Assembly (NCBI RefSeq): GCF_027257875.1
Contig: NZ_JAPVQY010000008.1
Span: forward strand, 62,001 to 126,000
DNA: 64,000 nt
Reading direction: 5' to 3'
DNA from: Burkholderia sp. IMCC1007
GTDB taxonomy: Bacteria > Pseudomonadota > Gammaproteobacteria > Burkholderiales > Burkholderiaceae
Below the pieces are notes generated by a model. That model saw only the letters and a program-made list of their open reading frames with translations, searched no databases and had not been told where the DNA came from. Within the stretch, counting starts at the first letter, position 1. The number at the start of each line of letters is the position of its first letter. The translations under genes and the position numbers were made by a program. Shown here in pieces: positions 20,305-29,259 of this stretch.

Positions 20305-21018
20305 TTACGCTTCCGCCGCCCGCCTGCCCGGCGCGTCGGCCGTGCTCGCGCGATCGAGGATCGCCAGCACTTCGCGTGCGGTGTTTTCCGAATGGCTGCG
20401 CAGCACCTGCGGCAGCGCCTTGTGGTCGGGGTCGGCCAGCGCGGCCATGATCTCGTCGTGCTCGTGCAGCGATTCGGCCCAGCGCAGCGTGTCCGCGTTC
20501 GCGGCGCCGCGCGCGCGGTGCACCTTCGACATCAGCGACGCATAAATGCCCGACAGCACGGGGTTGCCGGCCGCGTCGATGATCATCTGATGGATCTGCT
20601 GGTTCAGCCGGAAATACTCGACGCGCTTGCCGGCTTCATGGCACTCGACCATCTTCCGGTGCTTCGCCTGCAATGCGGCGAGCGTCGACGTGCCGATCCG
20701 TTTGCTCAGCAATTCTCCCGCCATCGCCTCGAGCCCGTGCAGCAGTTCGAACGTCGACACGAGATCGTCGATGTCGATCGACGCGACGCGATAGCCGATG
20801 TACTGGCGATGCGTGACGGCGCCTTCCGCGACGAGCACCTTCAGCGCTTCGCGCAGCGGCGTTTTCGACACGTCGAACGCAAGGCTCAGTTCCTTTTCGT
20901 CGATGCGTGCGCCGGGCGGCAATTCGCCCTCGTCGATCATCACGCGCAGGCGCGCGGCGATCTCCGCGGCCATGCCGCGCGTGCGCAGAAGCAGGGGATT
21001 GCGGGGTGTCTGGGTCAT
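20305..21018 (-). CDS. GntR-family regulator with FCD ligand domain
   Basis: A 237-residue FadR-subfamily GntR regulator. The N-terminal winged helix carries LREALKVLVAEGAVTHRQYIG (about residues 55-75). The C-terminal all-helical FCD domain has the histidine pattern of a metal/carboxylate pocket (EYFRLNQQIHQMIIDAAGN, HEHDEIMAAL). It is divergent from the MFS-hydantoinase operon across about 170 bp of AT-rich DNA with promoter-like sequence, so it most likely controls that operon in response to an organic acid. Confidence 0.85.
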   Translation of the reverse strand: MTQTPRNPLLLRTRGMAAEIAARLRVMIDEGELPPGARIDEKELSLAFDVSKTPLREALKVLVAEGAVTHRQYIGYRVASIDIDDLVSTFELLHGLEAMAGELLSKRIGTSTLAALQAKHRKMVECHEAGKRVEYFRLNQQIHQMIIDAAGNPVLSGIYASLMSKVHRARGAANADTLRWAESLHEHDEIMAALADPDHKALPQVLRSHSENTAREVLAILDRASTADAPGRRAAEA

Positions 21019-21190
21019 GATGGGGCAAGCTTATCACGATATCGGGGCTTACCCTGCGCCGTCGTTTATGAATAACAAATTCAATAAAACCAAGCGTTTA
21101 CGCTAACTGTAATTATAAATTTCTAATCCTATACTCGGTTCAACGTTGCGCGACGTCCCGACCATCCTCGTTCATCTGTGGAGTCCGTCC

Positions 21191-22489
21191 ATGTCTTCAA
21201 CCTCCGGTGTCGCCGGCCTGACGGTCGGCAAGTCCGCCGTCCGCTGGAAGATATTCGTCGTCATGCTGAGCCTCATTGCGATCAACTACGTCGATCGCGC
21301 GTCGCTGTCCGTCGCCATGCCTTACATCTCGCAGGAGTTCAACATCGGGCCGGCGATGGAGGGTCTGATCCTGAGTTCGTTCTTCTGGACCTATGCGGCG
21401 ATGCAGATCCCGGGCGGGATGCTGGCCGACCGGTTCAAGCCGCGCATCGTGATCGCGACGGCGACCGTGTTCTGGGGCTTCTTCCAGGCAATCGCCGCGG
21501 TGTGCACGAACGCGCCGTCGCTGCTGCTCACGCGTCTGGGCCTCGGCGCGGCCGAAGCGCCGATCTATCCGGCCGGCGGCAAGCTCAATGCGATCTGGAT
21601 GACGCAGACCGAGCGCGGCCGCGGCGCCACGCTGCTCGACGGCGGCGCGCCGCTCGGCGCGGCACTGGGCGCGGTGCTGATCGCCGGGCTGATCGCGCTG
21701 CTCGGCTCGTGGCGGCTCGCGTTCGCGGTGGCCGGCATCGGTACCGTGCTCGCCGGGTTCGTCGCGTGGTCCTACATCCGCAACACGCCGCGCGAGCATC
21801 CGGGCGTCAACGATCTCGAAGCCGACTACATCGAGGCATCGCACGCGAGCGACCTCGCGGCCGAGCCGGCCGGTGCGTCGGGCCGCTCGCGCGACTTCTT
21901 CAAGTACCGGTCGGTGTGGTGCATGTTCTTCGGCTGGATGTGCTTCAACAGCGTGTTCTACGGGCTGCTCACGTGGATGCCGAACTACCTGCACAAGGTG
22001 CACGGCTTCGACATCAAGCAGATGGGCGGCTCGACTTTCATCATCTTTTTCTGCGGCTTCGTCGGCGAACTGCTCGGCGGCTGGATCGCCGACAAGTGGA
22101 AAGCCGCGGGCGGGCGCCCGAACGTCGTGATGCGCACGCTGTTCGGCATCGCCGCGGTGATCGCGACCGTGTCGATCTTCTCGGTGGCGTACGTGAAGAG
22201 CCCGGCCGTGTGCGTCGCGCTGCTGTCGTCGACGCTGTTCTTCCTGCGCTGGTGCGGGCTGTACTGGTGCATCCCGTCGTCGCTCGGCACGCGCAACAAG
22301 ATCGGCTTCCTCGGCGGCTTCATGAACCTCGGCGGCAACATCGGCGGCATCACCGTGCCGATCGTCGTCGGCGCGATCGTGCAGTTCACCGGTTCCTACT
22401 TCCTTGCGCTGATGGTGTTCGCGGCGGCAGGCGTCGGGCTGCTCGTGTGCTCCAGCGCGATCGACTACGAAAACAAGCTCCCGGTCTGA
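21191..22489 (+). CDS. MFS transporter (anion:cation symporter type)
   Basis: A 432-residue major-facilitator protein of the ACS type (glucarate/phthalate/galactonate carriers). The N-terminal NYVDRASLSVAMPYISQEF is typical, GGMLADRFKPRIVI is the helix 2-3 signature, and about 12 helices are visible. It opens a divergent operon from the GntR regulator and is followed about 50 bp later by a racemase-fold enzyme and then a hydantoinase. It presumably imports their organic-acid or cyclic-amide substrate. The ATG at 21191 was chosen over a longer non-ATG frame from 21146. Confidence 0.83.
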   Translation: MSSTSGVAGLTVGKSAVRWKIFVVMLSLIAINYVDRASLSVAMPYISQEFNIGPAMEGLILSSFFWTYAAMQIPGGMLADRFKPRIVIATATVFWGFFQAIAAVCTNAPSLLLTRLGLGAAEAPIYPAGGKLNAIWMTQTERGRGATLLDGGAPLGAALGAVLIAGLIALLGSWRLAFAVAGIGTVLAGFVAWSYIRNTPREHPGVNDLEADYIEASHASDLAAEPAGASGRSRDFFKYRSVWCMFFGWMCFNSVFYGLLTWMPNYLHKVHGFDIKQMGGSTFIIFFCGFVGELLGGWIADKWKAAGGRPNVVMRTLFGIAAVIATVSIFSVAYVKSPAVCVALLSSTLFFLRWCGLYWCIPSSLGTRNKIGFLGGFMNLGGNIGGITVPIVVGAIVQFTGSYFLALMVFAAAGVGLLVCSSAIDYENKLPV

Positions 22490-22540
22490 CCGACCCTTTC
22501 CATTGCATCGACTGCACTCACTGGTAACGAGAAACCCATC

Positions 22541-23269
22541 ATGAAGAAACGTACCCTGCTCGGCATGCTCACCCCTTCGTCCAACACGTCGCTCGAACCG
22601 CTGACGAGCGCGATGGTCGCCGGCCTGCCGGGCGTGTCCGCGCACTTTGCGCGCTTCCCCGTGACCGAAATCTCGCTGTCGGGGCAGGCGCTCGGCCAGT
22701 TCGACGACGACAAGATCATCCAGGCCGCGATGCTGCTCGCCGACGCGAAGGTCGACGTGATCGCGTGGAACGGCACGTCGTCCGGCTGGCTCGGCTTCGA
22801 GGCCGACGAGCGGCTGTGCCAGCGCATCACCGCGGCGACCGGCATACCGGCCACGACCTCCGTGCTCGCGCTGAACGAGATTCTGAAGAAGACGAATGCG
22901 CACGAGTTCGGCCTCGTCACGCCGTATCTCGACGACGTGCAGACGAAGATCGTCGACAACTATCGCCGCTCGGGGCTGAACTGCATCGCGGAGCGCCACC
23001 TGAACCTGAAGGTCAATTTCTCGTTCTCCGAAGTAACGGGCGACCAGATCGGCGGGATGGTGCGGGAAGTCGCGAAGGCCGGCCCGCGCGCGATCTCGAT
23101 CTTCTGCACGAACCTGAACGCGGCGCATCTCGTGCCGGCGCTCGAGGAAGAGACGGGCATTCCGATCTACGACACGATCTCGACCGTCGTATGGAAGTCG
23201 CTGCAGCTCGCCGACTACGACACGCGGCAGGTGAAGGGCTGGGGGCGTCTCTTCGGCGACGTGGTCTGA
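22541..23269 (+). CDS. Asp/Glu racemase-fold enzyme (maleate isomerase / arylmalonate decarboxylase group)
   Basis: A 242-residue protein of the aspartate/glutamate/hydantoin racemase superfamily: GMLTPSSNTSLEP at the N-terminus, WNGTSSGWLGFEAD in the first half and SIFCTNLNAAHLVPALEEE in the second. Racemases and maleate isomerases use two catalytic cysteines. Here only the second-half cysteine (FCTN) is evident, and the first-half position reads GTSS. One-cysteine members include arylmalonate decarboxylase. It lies 10 bp before the hydantoinase, so roles as hydantoin racemase, isomerase or decarboxylase are all open. Confidence 0.7.
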   Translation: MKKRTLLGMLTPSSNTSLEPLTSAMVAGLPGVSAHFARFPVTEISLSGQALGQFDDDKIIQAAMLLADAKVDVIAWNGTSSGWLGFEADERLCQRITAATGIPATTSVLALNEILKKTNAHEFGLVTPYLDDVQTKIVDNYRRSGLNCIAERHLNLKVNFSFSEVTGDQIGGMVREVAKAGPRAISIFCTNLNAAHLVPALEEETGIPIYDTISTVVWKSLQLADYDTRQVKGWGRLFGDVV

Positions 23270-23279
23270 GGCGCGCGCC

Positions 23280-24695
23280 ATGTCGAACGATCTCGATTTC
23301 GTGATTCGCCACGCGGACGTCGTCACGGCGGCAGACCGGTTCACGTGCGACATCGGCATCCGCGCGGGCCGCGTGGCGATGCTCGGCCACGGGCTGCCGC
23401 GCGCGCCGCGCGAGCTCGATGCGAGCGGGATGCTCGTGATGCCGGGCGGCGTCGATGCGCACTGCCATCTCGACCAACCGATGCCCGATGGCCTGAAGAT
23501 GGCCGACGATTTCCTGACCGGCACGCGCTCCGCGCTGTGCGGCGGCACGACCACCGTCGTGCCGTTCGCCGCGCAGGCGAAGGGGCAGTCGCTGCAGGCC
23601 GCCGTCGACGACTATCACCGGCGCGCGGAAGGGCGCGCGCTGATCGACTACGGCTTTCACCTGATCGTCGCCGATCCGACGCCGCACGTGCTGGCCGAGG
23701 AGTTGCCGCGGCTGATCGCGAACGGCTACACGTCGTTCAAGGTGTACATGACCTACGACGACCTGAAGCTGAACGACCGGCAGATGCTCGACGTGCTGTC
23801 GGTCGCACGCGAGCACGGCGCGCTCGTGATGGTGCATGCGGAGAACTCCGACTGCATCGGCTGGCTGACCGAGCGGCTGCTCGGCGACGGCCATACCGCG
23901 CCGCATTTCCATGCGCATGCGCGGCCGGCGGTGGTCGAGCGCGAGGCGACGCATCGTGCGATCGCGTTCGCCGAACTCGTCGACGTGCCGATCCTGATCG
24001 TGCACGTGTCGGGCGCCGAGGCGATCGAGCAGATCCGCTGGGGGCAGTCGCGCGGGCTGCCGATCCTCGCCGAGACGTGTCCGCAGTACCTGTACCTGAG
24101 CGCCGCCGATCTCGGCCATGACGATCATGGCGGCTACGAGGGCGCGAAATGCGTATGCAGCCCGCCGCCGCGCGATCCGGCCAACCAGCAGGCCGTGTGG
24201 AAGGCGCTGAAGCAGGGTGTGTTCTCGGTGTTCTCGTCCGATCACGCGCCGTTCAACTACGACGATCCGTGCGGCAAGCATCCGGGCGGCCATGCCGTAT
24301 CGTTCGACCATATCCCGAACGGCATCCCCGGGCTCGAGACGCGCCTGCCGCTGCTGTTCGACGGCGTGCGCAAGGGGCGCCTGTCGCTGCATCAGTTCGT
24401 CGAGCTGACGTCGCTGCGGCCGGCGAAGCTGTACGGGCTGTATCCGCGCAAGGGGACGATCGCGGTCGGCGCCGATGCGGACATCGTCGTGTGGGATCCG
24501 GACAAGCGCGTGCGGATCGCGAATGCGTCGCTGCATCATGCGGTCGACTACACGCCGTACGAAGGCGTCGAGGTGACGGGCTGGCCGCGTCACTGCCTGT
24601 CGCGCGGCGAATTGCTCGTGGAGGACGGCCGGCTGCTCGAGGCTGAGCCGGGGCGCGGGCAGTTCCTGCCGGCCGGCAAGCCGTGTGTCGATTGA
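23280..24695 (+). CDS. Dihydropyrimidinase / D-hydantoinase family cyclic amidohydrolase
   Basis: A 471-residue amidohydrolase with the binuclear metal site of the hydantoinase family: HCHLD (His61, His63), FKVYMTY with the carbamylated lysine (Lys154), VHAEN (His186), HVSG (His242) and SSDHAPF supplying the aspartate. The family usually has HTH or HxHL variants at the first site, so HCH is within range. It opens cyclic diamides such as hydantoins or dihydropyrimidines to N-carbamoyl amino acids. No N-carbamoylase is adjacent, although an M20 hydrolase lies upstream at 19044. It starts 10 bp after the racemase-fold gene. Confidence 0.85.
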   Translation: MSNDLDFVIRHADVVTAADRFTCDIGIRAGRVAMLGHGLPRAPRELDASGMLVMPGGVDAHCHLDQPMPDGLKMADDFLTGTRSALCGGTTTVVPFAAQAKGQSLQAAVDDYHRRAEGRALIDYGFHLIVADPTPHVLAEELPRLIANGYTSFKVYMTYDDLKLNDRQMLDVLSVAREHGALVMVHAENSDCIGWLTERLLGDGHTAPHFHAHARPAVVEREATHRAIAFAELVDVPILIVHVSGAEAIEQIRWGQSRGLPILAETCPQYLYLSAADLGHDDHGGYEGAKCVCSPPPRDPANQQAVWKALKQGVFSVFSSDHAPFNYDDPCGKHPGGHAVSFDHIPNGIPGLETRLPLLFDGVRKGRLSLHQFVELTSLRPAKLYGLYPRKGTIAVGADADIVVWDPDKRVRIANASLHHAVDYTPYEGVEVTGWPRHCLSRGELLVEDGRLLEAEPGRGQFLPAGKPCVD

Positions 24696-24720
24696 GCTCG
24701 GTCGACGTGATCGATGTGAA

Positions 24721-24742
24721 CGCCCGCTACACGTAGCGGGCG
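24721..24742 (+). terminator. Hairpin between hydantoinase and serine-hydrolase genes
   Basis: CGCCCGCTAC and GTAGCGGGCG form perfect arms almost touching (a smaller effective loop of six bases). It is followed by CGGTTTC, not a strong T tract. It may attenuate transcription into the two hydrolase genes. Confidence 0.45.
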
Positions 24743-24762
24743 CGGTTTCAACAGGAGCAACG

Positions 24763-25959
24763 ATGAGCGTTTCCCATGCAATACGCGGCCTCGCGGCCGC
24801 CGCGATCGTCGCCGGATCGTGCGCCGGCCCGGCGCGGGCCGCGGGCGGCGCGCCGCAGGACATGCCGAGCGTCGTGCCGGAAGCGGTCGGCGTCGATTCG
24901 GCGCCGCTCGTGCGGCTGTCCGAATGGCTGCGCCGCGACCGGATGGACGTGCGCAGCCTCGTCATCGTGAAGGACGGCAAGATCGTGTTCGAACGCTACG
25001 GCGACGGCCTCACGCGCGACAACAACTACGAGCTGTATTCGGTGACGAAGACGATCACCGCGCTGCTCGCCGGCATCCTCGACGGCGAAGGCAAGCTCGG
25101 CCCGTCGACGAGGGTTGCGCCGCTGATCGCGGCCGCGCGGCCCGATCTCGCGAGCGAACTCGCGGACAAGCAGGACATCGAGCTGCGGCATCTGATGTCG
25201 ATGTCGAGCGGGTTGCGCTACACGACGCGCGAAGGCACCGATCCGCTGTACTACGACGCGCCCGACCGGCTGCGCGTCGCGGTGACGAGCCGCGCCGCGC
25301 AGCCGCCCGGTACGCATTTCGATTACATCGACGTGAATCCGGTGCTGGTCGGGACGGCGGTATCGATCGCCGCGGGCGAGCGCGAAGACGACTTCGCGCG
25401 CAAGCGGCTGTTCGAACCGCTCGGCTTTGCGCACTACCGCTGGAGCGGCGCCGACGGAACCGGCGCGGTGGCGGGCGGCTGGGGCCTGCGGCTGCGTGCG
25501 GTCGACATGGCGAAGATCGGCATGCTGCTGCTCGACAACGGCCGGTGGAACGGCAAGCAGGTCGTGCCGGCCGGCTGGATCCGGCAGATGACGACGCCGT
25601 CGCCGGCCGCGAATGATTACGGCTACTACTGCTGGATTCATCACGTCGTCGAGCGTGGCACGCCCGAATTCGGCGCGATGGGCTTCAAGGGCCAATTCAT
25701 CACGGTGCTGCCCGCGCAGCGCGCGGTCGTCGTGATGACGAGCCTGCTGCCGACCGACGGCGGGTTGCGCGACGCGACCTACCTGAACCTGTATCGGCGG
25801 ATGGTCGGCGATTACATCCTGCCGGCGCTCACGCCCGCGCGGCCGCCGGTCGAAAGCGCGGCTGCCACGCAGGCGCTGCGCGACGAATTCGCGCGCAGCC
25901 GGCAGACGAAGGGCGTGCCCGGTACCGCCGCTGCATTCAACGATGCTCCGGAGATCTGA
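24763..25959 (+). CDS. Exported serine hydrolase, class C beta-lactamase fold (first copy)
   Basis: A 398-residue beta-lactamase/esterase-fold protein with a signal peptide ending ARA-AGG (about residue 27). The catalytic SxxK is SVTK (Ser93, Lys96) and the second-motif tyrosine is probably in YIDVNP. A C-terminal GFKGQFITVLP strand stands where KTG would be in penicillin-binding enzymes. Related proteins include 6-aminohexanoate-oligomer hydrolase (NylB) and EstB-type esterases. AGGAG precedes the ATG. The stop overlaps the start of a close paralogue. Placement after a hydantoinase suggests amide or lactam hydrolysis in the periplasm, which is inference. Confidence 0.75.
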   Translation: MSVSHAIRGLAAAAIVAGSCAGPARAAGGAPQDMPSVVPEAVGVDSAPLVRLSEWLRRDRMDVRSLVIVKDGKIVFERYGDGLTRDNNYELYSVTKTITALLAGILDGEGKLGPSTRVAPLIAAARPDLASELADKQDIELRHLMSMSSGLRYTTREGTDPLYYDAPDRLRVAVTSRAAQPPGTHFDYIDVNPVLVGTAVSIAAGEREDDFARKRLFEPLGFAHYRWSGADGTGAVAGGWGLRLRAVDMAKIGMLLLDNGRWNGKQVVPAGWIRQMTTPSPAANDYGYYCWIHHVVERGTPEFGAMGFKGQFITVLPAQRAVVVMTSLLPTDGGLRDATYLNLYRRMVGDYILPALTPARPPVESAAATQALRDEFARSRQTKGVPGTAAAFNDAPEI

Positions 25960-27269
25960 TGAGGATTGCAAATTGGATGGCAAGCGGGACTGCAAGCGGG
26001 ATTGCTGGCCCGGCGGCGTGGCCCGATGCGCGGCGGCCGGGTGCGCCTTTCACGCGCCGACTGCTCGCGCGGTTCGCGGCGATGCTGATCGGCGGCGGTG
26101 CGCTGGCGTCCGCGCCCGCGATATCTGCCGCACCGCCGGCCGATGCGTTGCCGCCGCTGCATGAAACCGGCATCGCGGCGGCCGAGCCGGAGGACGTCGG
26201 CGTCGATTCGCGCAAGCTCGCCGACCTGTCGCGTTGGATTCGCGACCGGAAGCTCGACGTGTACAGCCTGCTCGTCGTGAAGGACGGCAAGCTGATCTTC
26301 GAGCGCTACGGCGCGAAAGCATCGCGCGATGCGACCTACGAGCTGTACTCGGTGACGAAGGCCGTGACGTCGCTCGTCGCGGGCATCCTCGTCGAGCGTG
26401 GTGCCGTGCATCTCGACGATCCGGTGGCCGCGCGGCTCGCCGCGTGGCGTCCCGACCTGGCCGGGGCGCTCGCGGACAAGCGCGGCATCGAGCTGAAGCA
26501 CGTGCTGTCGATGTCGAGCGGCCTGCATTACGACTTCAGCCCGAAGGACGATCCGATCTACTACACCGCGCCGGACCGGCTGAAGCTCGCCGCGTCGGCG
26601 GCGCCGAAGGTCGCGCCGGGCACCGCGTTCGAGTACACCGACGTCAATCCGATTCTCGCGTCGGCGATGTTGAGCGCGGCGGCCGGCGAACCCGTCGAGC
26701 GCTATGCGCAGACGCATCTGCTCGCGCCGCTCGACATGCAGCGCGCCGCATGGGAGCGCGCTGATCGCACGGGGCTCGTGTCGGCCGGCTGGGGGCTACG
26801 ATTGCGCGCGGTCGACATGGCGAAGATCGGCATGCTCGTGCTCGACGGCGGGCGCTGGCAGGGCCGGCAGGTCGTCCCGCAAGCGTGGATCGCGCAGATG
26901 ACGACGCCGCGCGTGTCGCCGCATTTCGGCTACTACTGGTGGATCAACAACATCGTCGACACCGAGCCGGAATTTGACGCGATGGGCTTCAAGGGGCAAT
27001 TCATCACGGTGCTGCCGAAGCGCAATACGGTAATCGTCATGACAGGCGTGCTGCCGGTGGACGGCGGGCTGCGCGATGCGGAGAACGTGAAGCTGTTCCG
27101 GCGGATGGTGAACGGTTACATCCTGCCGGCGCTCGATGGCAGTGCTGCGTCGGCGCAGGGCTCCGAGGGCGGCGACACGCGGGCGGCGCTGCGCGACGAG
27201 CTCGAAGTGAGCGCGCGCTTCGTAGGCGTGCCCGGCACGCAGGTCGATCCGACGGATCTGCCGAAGTAG
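25959..27269 (+). CDS. Exported serine hydrolase, class C beta-lactamase fold (second copy)
   Basis: A 436-residue paralogue of the preceding protein; the two share long near-identical blocks such as LRLRAVDMAKIGML and MGFKGQFITVLP. The SxxK is SVTK (Ser131, Lys134). The N-terminus is longer, with about 30 polar residues before the hydrophobic signal segment (RLLARFAAMLIGGGALASAPAISA). The true start may lie further in, although the ATG at 25959 overlaps the upstream stop and would be coupled. The last 32 codons are repeated, degenerate, just downstream. Confidence 0.75.
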   Translation: MRIANWMASGTASGIAGPAAWPDARRPGAPFTRRLLARFAAMLIGGGALASAPAISAAPPADALPPLHETGIAAAEPEDVGVDSRKLADLSRWIRDRKLDVYSLLVVKDGKLIFERYGAKASRDATYELYSVTKAVTSLVAGILVERGAVHLDDPVAARLAAWRPDLAGALADKRGIELKHVLSMSSGLHYDFSPKDDPIYYTAPDRLKLAASAAPKVAPGTAFEYTDVNPILASAMLSAAAGEPVERYAQTHLLAPLDMQRAAWERADRTGLVSAGWGLRLRAVDMAKIGMLVLDGGRWQGRQVVPQAWIAQMTTPRVSPHFGYYWWINNIVDTEPEFDAMGFKGQFITVLPKRNTVIVMTGVLPVDGGLRDAENVKLFRRMVNGYILPALDGSAASAQGSEGGDTRAALRDELEVSARFVGVPGTQVDPTDLPK

Positions 27270-27276
27270 GCGCGGC

Positions 27277-27372
27277 GATACGCGTGCGGTCCTGCGCGGC
27301 GAACTTGACGTGAGCGCGCGCTCCGTCGGCGTGCCGAGTACGCAGGTCGATCCGACGGATTCGCCGAAATAG
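27277..27372 (+). pseudogene. Orphan 3' end of a third serine-hydrolase paralogue
   Basis: These 96 bases align without gaps to the last 96 bases of the preceding gene (27174-27269), stop codon included; I count about 80 matches by hand. The translation runs from DTRAVLRGELDVSARS to VDPTDSPK and stop, against DTRAALRDELEVSARF and VDPTDLPK. It has no start and no upstream body. The simplest reading is a gene triplication followed by deletion between copies two and three, leaving only the tail. Confidence 0.75.
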
Positions 27373-27430
27373 TGGCGCGCGTGCGCCCTGGCCGGCCGAT
27401 GCAGGCGAGCCGGACGCACGTTGGATCACG

Positions 27431-28789
27431 TCAAACCAGCTCCCCCAGGCACGCGTCGAACTGCGCGACCAGCGTGTCGACGTCTTCTGCCGTCGTCTGC
27501 GGACACACCAGCATCATGTTGTGGAACGGCGTGATCAGCACGCCGCGGTTCAGCAGGTACAGATGCACGATGTGCTCCAGCTCGCTGTCGAGCTGTTCGC
27601 CGGCGATCGTGCCGTTGCGCGGCGGCGTGGGCGTGAACTGGAACTCGGTGCGCGCGCCGATGCGCGTCACGCACCACGGCAACCGGTGTTTCGCGATCGC
27701 CTGTTCGAGCCCGGCGGCGAGCCGCGCGGCCAGTTCGAACATGCGTGCATACGCGGCGTCGGTCGCGACTTCGGCGAGCGTCGCGCGCATCGCGTGCATC
27801 GCCAGCATGTTCGCGGTGAGCGTCGTGCCGATCCCGGAATGGCCGGGCGGCGCGTTCAGCTTCGCCGCTTTCGCGCGTTCCGCGAATTCGGCGCTGAAGC
27901 CGTACACCGCGCACGGCACGCCGCCCGCGATCGGCTTGCCGACCACCAGCACGTCCGGTTCGAGGCCGTGCGCGACCGCGTAGCCGCCCGGGCCGCTGCT
28001 GATCGTGTGCGTTTCGTCGATCACGAGCAGCGTGCCGTAGCGGCGCGTCAGTTCGCGCGCGGCGTCCCAGAAGCCCGGTTCGGGCAGCACCATGCCGATG
28101 TTCGTCATCGCCGGTTCCGCGAGCACGCACGCGACGTCGCCGTCCTTCAGCGCCGCTTCGAGCGCGTCGAGATCGTTGAACTCCACGACGCGCGTGTTCG
28201 CGAGCAGGTCGTACGATTGCCCGAGCAGGCTGTCGCGCTGCACCGGGCGGCCGTCGACGAGATCGACGAACACGTCGTCGACCGTGCCGTGATAGCAGCC
28301 GTTGAACACGACGATCGTGTTGCGGCCGGTGGCCGCGCGCGCCCAGCGCAGCACGAAGCGGTTTGCGTCGCTCGCGCTCAGCGCGAACTGCCAGACCGGC
28401 AGCCCGAAGCGGCGCGCGAGTTCGCGCGACACCCACGCGGCGTCCTCGCTCGGCAGCATCGTCGTATAGCCGCGCGTCGCCTGTTCGGCGAGCGCGCGTG
28501 CGACCGGCTCCGGCGCATGGCCGAACATCGCGCCGGTGTCGCCGAGGCAGAAGTCAGCGTAGCGATGGCCGTCGACGTCGGTGAACGTCGCGCCGCGCGC
28601 TTCCTTCACGACCAGCGAGAACGGCGTCGACCAGTCCTGCATCCAGTGCAACGGCACGCCGAAGAGCAGGTGCTCGGCCGCTTCCGCGGACAACGCGCGG
28701 GATCTCGGCATGGCTTCGGTGAACGCACGGCGCTCGCGATCGAACAGCGCGCGGGCGCGGATGAGGTCGACTCCGTGGCGGGAAGGCAA
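27431..28789 (-). CDS. Class III aminotransferase (glutamate-1-semialdehyde aminomutase-like)
   Basis: A PLP aminotransferase of fold type I, about 452 residues. It has the substrate loop GDTGAMFGHAPEPVARAL, the PLP phosphate site ALSASDANRFVLRWARAATGR, FNGCYHGTVDDVF, the cofactor aspartate in LLVIDETHT and the PLP lysine in VVGKPIAGG. It resembles the HemL-like side branch whose members act on varied amino acids. I favour a TTG start at 28789 preceded by AGGAG; an ATG at 28894 would add 35 poorly structured residues. It is convergent with the serine-hydrolase operon. The substrate is unknown. Confidence 0.8.
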   Translation of the reverse strand: MPSRHGVDLIRARALFDRERRAFTEAMPRSRALSAEAAEHLLFGVPLHWMQDWSTPFSLVVKEARGATFTDVDGHRYADFCLGDTGAMFGHAPEPVARALAEQATRGYTTMLPSEDAAWVSRELARRFGLPVWQFALSASDANRFVLRWARAATGRNTIVVFNGCYHGTVDDVFVDLVDGRPVQRDSLLGQSYDLLANTRVVEFNDLDALEAALKDGDVACVLAEPAMTNIGMVLPEPGFWDAARELTRRYGTLLVIDETHTISSGPGGYAVAHGLEPDVLVVGKPIAGGVPCAVYGFSAEFAERAKAAKLNAPPGHSGIGTTLTANMLAMHAMRATLAEVATDAAYARMFELAARLAAGLEQAIAKHRLPWCVTRIGARTEFQFTPTPPRNGTIAGEQLDSELEHIVHLYLLNRGVLITPFHNMMLVCPQTTAEDVDTLVAQFDACLGELV

Positions 28790-29259
28790 AGGCAGCTCCT
28801 GGGGCTGTGAAGGTGGTGTAACGATAGCGCGGGCGGCAGGGGGCTGAACAGACGCGCAATTACCAACCGCGGTGCCCACGGGACATCGGCTCACGGTGTG
28901 TTTCTATTTGATTTCGAGATTGCGAAGGTAAATGGAAATGCGCCGGAACCGTGAAGGTTTTCATGGATTATGGCGCCGGATCGCGCGCGCTATCGTGGTG
29001 ATATGCCGCGCCGAACGCGGTCCGTCGGATACCGTCGTTGCTGGCTGAGAAGCGTATCGGACACGCGATTGCAGTGGCCTGAGGCCGCGTCGATCGCACG
29101 CGCGCACGGCTGGGCGTACCGCATTCCACGGGGCGTTGCACGCTAATTTCGGGATAAGCAAATACCGGATGGCTGATGCAATGGCGGAGTCGGGCGCTCG
29201 AAATAGGCCGGTATTTTTCGGCACCCGGATTTCAACCATGCTGAATGCGGAGCCACACG
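28790..29259. other. Intergenic, no gene recognised
   Basis: About 470 bp between the aminotransferase and the pilin-like gene. It contains short AT-richer stretches (around 28895-28945 and 29145-29165) that could hold promoters for both divergent genes. I saw no convincing open frame, RNA or repeat. Confidence 0.4.

Noticed and set aside
21197-23554. A 785-codon minus-strand open frame
   Set aside because: Lies opposite the MFS and racemase-fold genes, whose protein families are clear; its own translation has no recognisable domain and is biased to Arg, Asp, His and Glu.
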